NCBI RefSeq assembly: GCF_008033235.1
Contig: NZ_CP042432.1
Coordinates: 992,001-1,056,000, forward strand
Direction of reading: 5' to 3'
From: Anseongella ginsenosidimutans
GTDB taxonomy: Bacteria; Bacteroidota; Bacteroidia; Sphingobacteriales; Sphingobacteriaceae
Length of the DNA: 64,000 bases
A model generated the notes under the pieces. That model was not told where the DNA came from. It searched no databases and saw only the letters and a program-made list of their open reading frames with translations. The position numbers and the translations under genes are program-made. This document shows positions 1 to 7,896 of this stretch, one piece after another. Each line of letters starts with the position of its first letter. Position 1 is the first letter of the stretch.

Positions 1-1802
1 ACCGTGGATTCAAATGTCTGGGTCCAGTCCAGGTGGTTCCTTTTGGAGGCATAGCCCATGCCCTGGTACTGCTGCCCTTCCCGCTGGTCCCAGTCGTTTA
101 CCGAACGGTAGTATCGGTCGTTCCAGTTGTTCCTCACGTAGGAGCCGAAAGCTGAAGCGGTGAGGCCGTCGATGATGTCAAGCGTAAGCTTTGCATCGCC
201 CGAAAAAGTTTGCTCGTTCCGCTCGGCGATCCTGTTTTCCAGCCGTGACAAGGGGTTGTAGTTATTGTAGGCGGTCGTTTCCACGAAACTCCCATCCGGG
301 TTGCGGATAGGGGCGGTGGGATTCCGCTGGATGGCTTGTTCAAAGTCGGAGCCGAAGGAACCGTCATCGAAATCATCGTCTCCGTCTCCCCCGCCCAGCA
401 TGTTGGCTTTATTGAAATTCGTAGCCAAGTTTACCTGGAGGTGGAGGCGGTCCTGCAAACCTGTTTGGTTGATGTTCAGCCTTCCGCCGAATTCTTTGCG
501 GCCGTTCTGCTTGGCGATCCCCTCGGCTTCGTTAAAGTAAACCGAAGCCCGGTAATTGGTATTGGCGCTTCCGCCCGAAGCGGCAAAGTTATGGTACTGG
601 CTCAGGTTGTCCTTATTGATCAGCATGTCGTACAGGTCAGTGGACGCGCCAAGGTCTTCGCTTTCATTGATCAGGCCCTGGTCTATCAGTTCCCGGTATT
701 CGGAAGCATTCAGGTAATCCGGCTTTTTGTCCACCGCTTCGCGCTGCACGTAGGTAGAATAGTTGAACCGGGGCTCTCCCGCTCTTCCTTTCTTGGTAGT
801 GATAAGAATAACGCCTCCATTGGCACGTGTACCATAAATAGCTGCGGCAGAACCGTCTTTCAGTACGTCAAAGGAGGCAATGTCGTCCTGCTGCAGCAGG
901 TCCAGGTCGCCGCCAGGGATGCCGTCGATAACGATCAGGGGGCTCCGGTCTCCTTCAATCGAAGTGATCCCGCGAAGCTGAATGGCTGCGCTGGAATTGG
1001 GGTTGTTTCCCTGGTTACGGGTAATGCTGAGGCCGGCTACTTTTCCCTGGATCAGGTCAAGCGGCGAGCGGGCGCCGCCCTGGTTGAAATCTTCCGCTTT
1101 TACCGTGGCAATGGCTGAAGTAACTTCCCTGCGGGACTGCGTACCGTATCCTACGACTACCACTTCATCAAGCGCTGCGACATCCTGTTCCAGGCTTACA
1201 TTAATTACCGGACTGGTACCTACGGGAATTTCCTGGCTGGCATAGCCAAGGAAGGAGAATACCAGCACCGGGTTGCCTTCCGGGTCCGGAACTGACAGGG
1301 AATAGTTCCCTTCCATATCGGTAGAGGTGCCGACAGTAGTTCCCTTGATCAGGACGTTCACACCGGGAACGGGTTCACCCGTTTGCGCGTCGGTAACCTT
1401 ACCCGTGATCGTCTGCTGCACCCGGTTAATGACCAGGCTGCTGCCGCCGCCTGGCTCCGGGGCCGCAGCGGATGCCTGGAAAGGAGCTTTCACCAGCACG
1501 ATCTGCTTGTTGATGACTTCGTAGCCAATCCCGTACGGCTGGAGCAGTTCGTCCAGGACCTGCTCCAGTTCCTGCCCTTCAATATTAACCGATACCTGTT
1601 TTTTTACAGGTACAATACGGGAACTATAAACAAACTTTACGTTTCCCTGGCTTTCAAGTTGTTTAAGGACGGATCTTAATGACGTATGGCCGGTCTCCAG
1701 GCTAACCCGGGTTTGCAACACTCCTTGCGCCTTGCTGTCGTTTGCCAGGCTTAAACTGGTAAACGACAGCATGACGGCCAATTGAAATACTGTGATTTTC
1801 AT
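1..1802 (-). CDS. SusC/RagA-type TonB-dependent receptor with STN domain, partial (C-terminus beyond left edge)
   Basis: This is an outer-membrane TonB-dependent transporter of the SusC family that would import an oligomeric nutrient with a SusD partner. My own minus-strand translation from 1802 stays open for 600 codons to the window edge. It shows a signal peptide, an STN/secretin-like domain (about residues 30-85), a carboxypeptidase-regulatory-like domain (about 115-190, ITGKVTDAQTGEPVPGVNV), the SusC signature EVVVVGYGTQ, and a plug domain with LQLRGITSIEGDRSPLIVIDG-type sequence. The STN domain, absent from simple SusC proteins, indicates control through a FecR/sigma pair, and a fecR gene lies directly upstream. 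The start is uncertain: the frame stays open upstream with in-frame ATGs at 1841, 1868 and 1946, and many family members carry such basic leaders before the signal peptide. The SusD gene would lie outside the window. Confidence 0.93.
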   Translation of the reverse strand, partial: MKITVFQLAVMLSFTSLSLANDSKAQGVLQTRVSLETGHTSLRSVLKQLESQGNVKFVYSSRIVPVKKQVSVNIEGQELEQVLDELLQPYGIGYEVINKQIVLVKAPFQASAAAPEPGGGSSLVINRVQQTITGKVTDAQTGEPVPGVNVLIKGTTVGTSTDMEGNYSLSVPDPEGNPVLVFSFLGYASQEIPVGTSPVINVSLEQDVAALDEVVVVGYGTQSRREVTSAIATVKAEDFNQGGARSPLDLIQGKVAGLSITRNQGNNPNSSAAIQLRGITSIEGDRSPLIVIDGIPGGDLDLLQQDDIASFDVLKDGSAAAIYGTRANGGVILITTKKGRAGEPRFNYSTYVQREAVDKKPDYLNASEYRELIDQGLINESEDLGASTDLYDMLINKDNLSQYHNFAASGGSANTNYRASVYFNEAEGIAKQNGRKEFGGRLNINQTGLQDRLHLQVNLATNFNKANMLGGGDGDDDFDDGSFGSDFEQAIQRNPTAPIRNPDGSFVETTAYNNYNPLSRLENRIAERNEQTFSGDAKLTLDIIDGLTASAFGSYVRNNWNDRYYRSVNDWDQREGQQYQGMGYASKRNHLDWTQTFEST

Positions 1803-2042
1803 GCAAAAGATGATAAATTCACGTGACGAACTTATTTTCATAAATTTGTTCTGGTTTTTGTTAAACATTCTGTTAAAGCAAAGCCATGCCTTCTTACTGC
1901 CTTTAAGCGGGTCAAGAAGAAGGTTCTCTCTGAGAAGGTCAGGCATGGTCGCACATGTCTGGCCTTTTTTAAAATTAAGTAAACCGATTTACTATCATGA
2001 GCATAGTGATTTAATATAACATTTATTTAAGATCAGCGATCC

Positions 2043-3089
2043 TCAGGGATTGCAGCCTTCACCGGATATCAGGATCTTATCCGGGCTTTTATAGAAGGTC
2101 GCCCCTATTGACCTGCAGATCAATTCAAGTTTGATCTCCAGCGTTTCATCATTCAGGGACGCAGTAAGCGGACAGCTTTCCAGGTCTTTGTTTTCCAGTT
2201 CAATGGAAACCGGGTAAGCTTCCTCCAGCAAATCAATGACTTTCCGAAGCGGCGTATCGCTGAATTCAAAAGCCAGTCCCTCTGATATTTTCTCTACGGG
2301 CTGCAGTTGGCTGGAAACGATACTTAATTTTTCCAGCTTCCTGCTCCGGGTATGATATATGGCCTTCTGCCTGGCGGTTAACGCTAAGTCAGCCACCCGT
2401 CTGCTGACTGCCCGCCCCCTTTCCCTGCTCACTTCTACAGAACCCTCGGTGACTTCTACTTCCACGGTTTTATCCTTTTCATAAGCTTTTATATTGAACT
2501 TAGTCCCCGTCACCCGGGTCACCACATTCCCGCTATATACCAGGAACGGCTTCTCCGGCTTTTTCGCTACTTCAAAATAAGCTTCCCCGTTCAAGGTTAC
2601 CTCCCGCCGGGGGCTTCCGGCAAAGTCTTTGTAGCGGATACTTCCGGAAGGTTTCAGCCAGACCATGCTTTCATCCTGCAATACCACCAGGATGGTTTTG
2701 GAACTGGTATTCGTTTTATGATAAATTGCCGGAACCGTTGCCGCCTGCTCATTGTCTGCATTGAAAGGTTCAGTTCCTTTGCGATTATGGAAAAAAGCAA
2801 AAAACAAAAGCAATACGGCTGCCGACCCCGATAAATAAACATACCATTTCCGGAAGGGCTTTCCGGCTTTCCCACTCCCGGTCCCGGGCAAACCGGCCGC
2901 CCGGCTGCGGATATTTAGCCACAACCTGTATTTCAATGCTGAAGTCTCTTCGCTGCTAAGTGAAAGAGGTTCCCTGCCTGCGCCCAGCGAATCGTACCAG
3001 TCCATGACAAGCTTTTCTTCTTCCGGCCCGCACTTCCCCTGGAGATAGCGCTGCAGTATTTCGTTTAACGGGTTTTGTTCTTCTTGCAT
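2043..3089 (-). CDS. FecR family anti-sigma factor (DUF4974 C-terminus), orphan
   Basis: This is a single-pass inner-membrane anti-sigma factor of 348 residues. It should hold an ECF sigma factor inactive until a TonB receptor with an STN domain signals through the periplasm. The N-terminal cytoplasmic part (about 1-85) is followed by one membrane helix (about 93-112). Then come the FecR domain, with the typical LNGEAYFEVAK sequence and VTGTKFNIKAY, and a C-terminal STN-like DUF4974 region. It lies 240 bases upstream of the partial STN-type SusC gene on the same strand, so the two are a likely functional pair. Unusually, no ECF sigma gene is adjacent: the next gene upstream is divergent and unrelated. 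The nearest sigma gene (10424) has its own FecR gene. Family assignment is firm; the cognate sigma is unknown. Confidence 0.92.
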   Translation of the reverse strand: MQEEQNPLNEILQRYLQGKCGPEEEKLVMDWYDSLGAGREPLSLSSEETSALKYRLWLNIRSRAAGLPGTGSGKAGKPFRKWYVYLSGSAAVLLLFFAFFHNRKGTEPFNADNEQAATVPAIYHKTNTSSKTILVVLQDESMVWLKPSGSIRYKDFAGSPRREVTLNGEAYFEVAKKPEKPFLVYSGNVVTRVTGTKFNIKAYEKDKTVEVEVTEGSVEVSRERGRAVSRRVADLALTARQKAIYHTRSRKLEKLSIVSSQLQPVEKISEGLAFEFSDTPLRKVIDLLEEAYPVSIELENKDLESCPLTASLNDETLEIKLELICRSIGATFYKSPDKILISGEGCNP

Positions 3090-3139
3090 GAACCTGTTCC
3101 GGCCTTATTTAGTATATAGTCACTTCTGAACCAGGCATC

Positions 3140-3152
3140 CCTAAATTTTAGG
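3140..3152. promoter_or_regulatory. 13-bp perfect palindrome in divergent intergenic region
   Basis: CCTAAA and TTTAGG are exact inverted arms around a single T. The element sits between the divergent fecR gene (start 3089) and the unknown exported protein (start 3204). A weak -7-like TACCTTTA follows at 3174-3181 for the plus-strand operon. It could be an operator, but no regulator is identified; chance AT-rich symmetry is possible. Confidence 0.3.
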
Positions 3153-3203
3153 AAATTATTATTGTCAATTTTGTACCTTTATGAGAGCAACATGACCTGA
3201 ACT

Positions 3204-3962
3204 ATGAATAAACTTATACTGTGGCTAGGGTTTTCTATAGTTTTTTCATATCCTATGAAGGAAGCCTGCGCGCAGTCAGATCAGCTCAAACCCCGGTTCC
3301 CGCCCGCAGACAATGCATTTTACCAGGACCAGCTCGGTTACGCTCTTAAAATTTATGACCGGTTCGAAGGCGAGCAGGCAGGGATTTACAACGGCCGGGG
3401 ATACACGCCTTATATTCACCGCATAACAGGACACCCTTACGCGGTTTCAGAGGACTGGAAGCGGGGAGAAATTTTTTACGGCGGACGATTGTACCGGCAG
3501 GTATTGCTCCGGTATGATATAGCCAGGAATGAAGTGCTTGTGCAAGCCTACGATAGCCCCATCCTTATCGTCCTGCAGAACGAGCAGATCGATTATTTTG
3601 CGTTTCCGGGCTACCGCTTTGTCCGCCTGGGCGCTGACAGTATCTCCGGCCTTCCCGCAGGCTTTTACCATACCACCTATGACGGGAAAATAAAGACACT
3701 GGTCCGGATGACGAAGGAGATCAGGGAACATATTTCGGAAATGACTGTAAAGCGTGAATTTATTGCAGGCAATTACTTTTACATCGGGAAAGACGGCGTT
3801 TATTATCCCGCGGACAGCAAGGCGGCCGTGTTAAAAATTCTGGCCGGCCGGAAGGGAATGCTGAAAAAGTACCTTAAACAGCAAAAGATTCGTTTCAGGG
3901 ACGATCCCGGCCTTGCCATTGCGAAAATAGCGGAGTATTACGATAAAATAAGCCGCCAATGA
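3204..3962 (+). CDS. Exported protein of unknown function, first gene of a TonB-receptor operon
   Basis: The product has 252 residues, with a signal peptide ending near residue 24 (cleavage after ACA, just before QSD). The mature part is mixed alpha/beta, with many aromatic residues and a repeated 'GRLYRQVLLRYDIARNEV' type of beta strand. The C-terminus is basic and helical (about 205-252). I do not recognise a named domain. From general knowledge, similar exported proteins often precede TonB-dependent receptors with STN domains in Bacteroidota. Here the stop codon overlaps the receptor start by 4 bases (ATGA), which means translational coupling and argues for joint function. It is probably periplasmic or surface-attached from the inside; it has no lipobox. 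The ATG at 3204 is the first one before the signal peptide. Role unknown. Confidence 0.85.
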   Translation: MNKLILWLGFSIVFSYPMKEACAQSDQLKPRFPPADNAFYQDQLGYALKIYDRFEGEQAGIYNGRGYTPYIHRITGHPYAVSEDWKRGEIFYGGRLYRQVLLRYDIARNEVLVQAYDSPILIVLQNEQIDYFAFPGYRFVRLGADSISGLPAGFYHTTYDGKIKTLVRMTKEIREHISEMTVKREFIAGNYFYIGKDGVYYPADSKAAVLKILAGRKGMLKKYLKQQKIRFRDDPGLAIAKIAEYYDKISRQ

Positions 3963-6727
3963 AAAACTTTTTACTCATCCTGCTTAGTCTGTGCTTTTTT
4001 ACTCATTCCCGCCTTACCGCCCAGGACCAGGCGGGTAAACAGCTTATCAGCGGTGAGTTCAGGGACCTTTCGTTCGAAGCGTTCGCGAAGCAGGTGGAAG
4101 CGGCTACTTCCCTGCATTTTTATTACGACCCTTCACAGGTGGACAGCCTGCGGGTAACGATCTCCGTCAGTAAAGCTTCGCCGGAAGAAGTGCTTAAGGA
4201 ATTGTTCCGGGACAGCGACCTGTTTTATTCGTTTGACGATGCGGGGAATGTATTCATCACAAAAGGAAGGCGGCTTATTACCCGCTTACCCAGAGGGTTT
4301 TTTGAGGGCGAAGCGGTCCCTGACAGCATGTCGGCCGAGTCCTTGGTTTACGGGGACAACGGGCAGGAGGCCTCTCCGGCAGCGTTTTCAACTAAGTTAT
4401 TCGCGATCGGGACAAGAGGCGCCGCGTCGTCGGAGGGTCAAGCCAATATCGCCGGCTATGTCCGCAATGCGGCATCGGGTGAAACTATACCGGGGGTGCT
4501 TGTCTATATAGAAAACCCCCGCGCCGAAGTGGTGACGGATGAATTCGGGTACTATTCCATAACGCTTCCCAAAGGCCGGCATACGCTTATCGTGAAAGCG
4601 ATGGGCATGAACGATACCCGGCGGCAGATCATGCTTTATTCTAACGGTAAACTGGATATCGCCCTTCAGGAAAGGGTGATCGCCCTGAAAGCAGTGACCG
4701 TGGATGCGGAAAAGGTGCAGAATATCCGGGGGACTCAAATGGGAATGGAAAGCCTGAGTATCAAAGCGATCAAACAAGTGCCCGCGGTATTCGGGGAAAC
4801 GGATATCCTCCGGGCGGTACTCACGCTGCCTGGCGTACAGTCGGTTGGCGAAGCCAGTACCGGTTTTAATGTACGGGGCGGATCTACCGATCAGAACCTG
4901 ATCCTTTTTAACGATGCAACCATTTATAATTCATCCCATCTATTCGGGTTCTTTTCCGCGTTCAACCCGGACCTGATAAAAAGCGTGGAATTGCATAAAA
5001 GCAGTATTCCTGCGAAATTCGGCGGGCGGGTTTCTTCGGTACTGGACGTGGCTACGCGGGATGGCAATAAAAATAAACTCACCGGATCGGCCGGCCTGGG
5101 CCTGCTTACGGGGAAACTGGCGGTGGAGGGACCTTTGATCAAGGACAGGACCTCCTTTATTGCCGGTGTTCGTTCAACCTATTCCAGCTGGCTGCTGAAC
5201 CTGCTGCCGGAGGAATACGGGAAAAGCAAAGCTTCTTTCGGCGATTTTACGCTGCACCTCGCACATAAGCTCAATGACCGAAACAATCTTTACCTGACCG
5301 GTTACCTGAGCAGGGACCGTTTCAACCTGAATACCGACACTCTCTACGGCTATCATAACCGCAATATCAATCTTAAATGGAAGAGCCTGTTCAGCAATCG
5401 TTTTTACGGTGTTTTCACAGCGGGTTACGATCAGTACGAATACGGCGTCTCCAGCGAGGAAAACCCCGTCAATGCCTATAAAATGGGTTTTGATATTAAC
5501 CAGTACAATTTCAAAACGGATTTTACCTATTTCCTGAATGCCAGGCACACTTTTGACGCCGGCCTGAGTACGATCTATTATCATCTTCATCCAGGTTACT
5601 TTAAGCCATCGGGGGGCAGTTCTTTGGTGGTGCCGGATGTGCTGGAAGCGGAACAGGCCCTGGAAAGCGCTGTTTACCTGAAGGACCAGATCAATGTCAC
5701 CGATCAGCTTGCCCTGGATGTGGGCCTTCGTTATTCCATTTTTAATTACCTGGGGCCAAAAACACTCTACAGTTATCCCGAAGGCGTCCCCCGGGAAGAG
5801 ATCAACGTGCGGGACACGCTGCGTTATCCGGCGGGAAAGGTGGCGCACACCTGGCATGGCCCGGAGATCAGGGCTTCAGCCAGGTACACGCTGTCCGAAA
5901 CGGCCTCTCTTAAAGCGGGTTACCACACCCTGAGGCAGTATATTCATATGCTTTCCAATACGGCGGCCATTTCTCCCACGGATATCTGGAAGCTGAGCGA
6001 TCCGAATATCCGGCCCCAGGAAGGGGATCAGGTTTCCTTCGGTGTTTACAAGAATCTGAAAGCGAATACCATAGAAACTTCCCTGGAGCTTTATTATAAA
6101 CGGTTTAAAAATTACCTCGATTACAAGAGCGGGGCCAACCTGGTATTGAACCATCACATAGAAACCGATGTGATCAATACAAAAGGGAGGTCTTACGGTA
6201 TCGAACTCATGCTGAAAAAGCGGACGGGCAAAATGAATGGCTGGTTAAGTTATTCCTGGTCGCGCTCCCTGCTCCGGATGGACGATCCCGTGGCGGGCGA
6301 GCTGATCAATGAGGGCATGGAATATCCCAGCAGTTTTGATAAGCCGCATGATTTTACTTTTATCGGGAATTATCGTTTTTCGCACCGCTTCAGTATTTCC
6401 CTCAATTTATTATACAGCACCGGCCGGCCGGTGACCCTGCCGGTGGGCACCTATGATTACGGAGGTTCAGAGCGGGTGCTTTATTCTGAGCGGAACGCTT
6501 ACCGGATCCCGGACTACTACCGGGCGGACTTTTCCATGAATATCGAGGGAAATCATGTAATAGACCAGCTTACGCATAATTCCTGGACATTGGGGATCTA
6601 TAATATTACCGGCCGGAGAAATGCTTATTCGGTCTATTTTAAATCGGAGAACGGAAAGGTGAAGGGCTATAAACTATCCATATTCGGCAGCGCCATTCCT
6701 TTTGTTTCCTATAACGTAAGGTTTTGA
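3959..6727 (+). CDS. TonB-dependent receptor with STN and carboxypeptidase-regulatory-like domains
   Basis: This is a 922-residue outer-membrane receptor. In order it has a signal peptide (1-21), an STN-like domain (about 28-100) and a spacer. A carboxypeptidase regulatory-like beta-sandwich follows (about 160-245, IAGYVRNAASGETIPGVLVY). Next is a plug domain (about 270-400) with the conserved FNVRGGSTDQNLILFND motif, then a 22-strand-type barrel ending in aromatic residues (FVSYNVRF). It is not a SusC: it lacks the EVVVVGYGTQ signature and is shorter. It is coupled to the upstream unknown gene and lies 4 bases ahead of a DUF4249 lipoprotein gene. This receptor/DUF4249 pairing recurs in Bacteroidota, where the lipoprotein may play a SusD-like accessory role. 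The substrate cannot be told from sequence. Confidence 0.93.
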   Translation: MKNFLLILLSLCFFTHSRLTAQDQAGKQLISGEFRDLSFEAFAKQVEAATSLHFYYDPSQVDSLRVTISVSKASPEEVLKELFRDSDLFYSFDDAGNVFITKGRRLITRLPRGFFEGEAVPDSMSAESLVYGDNGQEASPAAFSTKLFAIGTRGAASSEGQANIAGYVRNAASGETIPGVLVYIENPRAEVVTDEFGYYSITLPKGRHTLIVKAMGMNDTRRQIMLYSNGKLDIALQERVIALKAVTVDAEKVQNIRGTQMGMESLSIKAIKQVPAVFGETDILRAVLTLPGVQSVGEASTGFNVRGGSTDQNLILFNDATIYNSSHLFGFFSAFNPDLIKSVELHKSSIPAKFGGRVSSVLDVATRDGNKNKLTGSAGLGLLTGKLAVEGPLIKDRTSFIAGVRSTYSSWLLNLLPEEYGKSKASFGDFTLHLAHKLNDRNNLYLTGYLSRDRFNLNTDTLYGYHNRNINLKWKSLFSNRFYGVFTAGYDQYEYGVSSEENPVNAYKMGFDINQYNFKTDFTYFLNARHTFDAGLSTIYYHLHPGYFKPSGGSSLVVPDVLEAEQALESAVYLKDQINVTDQLALDVGLRYSIFNYLGPKTLYSYPEGVPREEINVRDTLRYPAGKVAHTWHGPEIRASARYTLSETASLKAGYHTLRQYIHMLSNTAAISPTDIWKLSDPNIRPQEGDQVSFGVYKNLKANTIETSLELYYKRFKNYLDYKSGANLVLNHHIETDVINTKGRSYGIELMLKKRTGKMNGWLSYSWSRSLLRMDDPVAGELINEGMEYPSSFDKPHDFTFIGNYRFSHRFSISLNLLYSTGRPVTLPVGTYDYGGSERVLYSERNAYRIPDYYRADFSMNIEGNHVIDQLTHNSWTLGIYNITGRRNAYSVYFKSENGKVKGYKLSIFGSAIPFVSYNVRF

Positions 6728-6731
6728 CTTT

Positions 6732-7889
6732 ATGAGGGCTTTATTACGAAAATACGGGAATTACCTGCTGGCCATGATCCTGTTAACGGGCTGCAAGGAT
6801 CCCTTTGAGTTGCCCGAAGTAACCGCCGGGAAACCGCTCCTGGTGGTGGAGGGATTCCTGAACGGAGGCGGAGGAGAAACCCTTGTCCGGCTCAGCTATA
6901 CCAGCCCTTTTTCGGGGGAGGACCAGCCTGCGCCGCAGCCCGTGATGGATGCTTCGGTAAGCGTGGAGGACGAGCAGGGCAATAGCTATCCCCTTTACCC
7001 GGACTTCATGAACTCAGGGGGAAATTATATCGCAGAGGACCTTCCGCTCCTGTCAGGCAGGAATTACCGCCTGCGCATTGAAACCAGTGAAGGAAAGCAG
7101 TATTTTTCGGAATTCACCCCGGTGAAGAACACGCCCGATATAGACAGCGTAGGATGGGAATTGAAGGATGGCGGGCTACAGGTGTATGTGAATACGCATG
7201 ATCCGTCAAATGCTACCCGGTATTACCGCTGGGAGTACGAGGAAGCATGGGAGTTTCACGCGCCCTACCGTACGATGTACAAGTACCACGAGGAAGACTC
7301 GACCGTTCAATTCAGAACAGAAGAAGAAATGATATATACCTGTTGGGACAGCACTTTTTCCACCACTATCATCACCGGTTCCACCACCCGGCTCAGCGAA
7401 GACGTCGTTTACAGGCAGCCGCTGGTATTTGCGGCTTACGGCGCAGAGAAAATGAGCGTGCTTTACAGTATCCTGGTAAAACAGTACGCCATGACCAGGG
7501 AAGCCTTTGAATACTGGGAAACGATGAAGAAAAACACGGAGGAAATCGGATCCATATTCGATCCCCTGCCTTCGAACCTGCGCGGGAATATCTATAACGC
7601 GGCCGACCCTTCGGAGAAGGTGATCGGCTATATAAGCGCCGGTTCGGTAAGAGAAAGAAGGTTTTTTATTGATAATGACGACTTGCCGGATAACTGGAAC
7701 GAACCTTTTTTCTGCGATATGATCAACGTGCCCAGCGATAGTATCACGTTTTATTTTGCGAGCGAAGCGTATATTCCGCTCGCGGAGATATACGAGGGAG
7801 GGTCCGTGTCGTATACAGCAACGGGGCGGAGCTGCGTGGATTGTACCCTGAAGGGAGTAACCAAAAAGCCGGATTTCTGGCCAAGATAA
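6732..7889 (+). CDS. DUF4249 domain-containing lipoprotein
   Basis: This is a 385-residue lipoprotein. The N-terminus is basic, followed by a hydrophobic stretch and a lipobox (LLTGC, Cys about residue 18). After it comes the family's typical start, KDPFELPEVTAGKPLLVVEG. The rest is predominantly beta. Three cysteines near the end (residues about 345-375: FFCDM, SCVDC) could form disulfides. The gene begins 4 bases after the TonB receptor and ends 7 bases before the next gene, so the block is one operon. DUF4249 proteins have no established biochemical role. Their regular position behind a TonB receptor suggests an outer-membrane accessory lipoprotein for substrate capture; that is inference. 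Confidence 0.9.
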   Translation: MRALLRKYGNYLLAMILLTGCKDPFELPEVTAGKPLLVVEGFLNGGGGETLVRLSYTSPFSGEDQPAPQPVMDASVSVEDEQGNSYPLYPDFMNSGGNYIAEDLPLLSGRNYRLRIETSEGKQYFSEFTPVKNTPDIDSVGWELKDGGLQVYVNTHDPSNATRYYRWEYEEAWEFHAPYRTMYKYHEEDSTVQFRTEEEMIYTCWDSTFSTTIITGSTTRLSEDVVYRQPLVFAAYGAEKMSVLYSILVKQYAMTREAFEYWETMKKNTEEIGSIFDPLPSNLRGNIYNAADPSEKVIGYISAGSVRERRFFIDNDDLPDNWNEPFFCDMINVPSDSITFYFASEAYIPLAEIYEGGSVSYTATGRSCVDCTLKGVTKKPDFWPR

Positions 7890-7896
7890 GGAGCCT

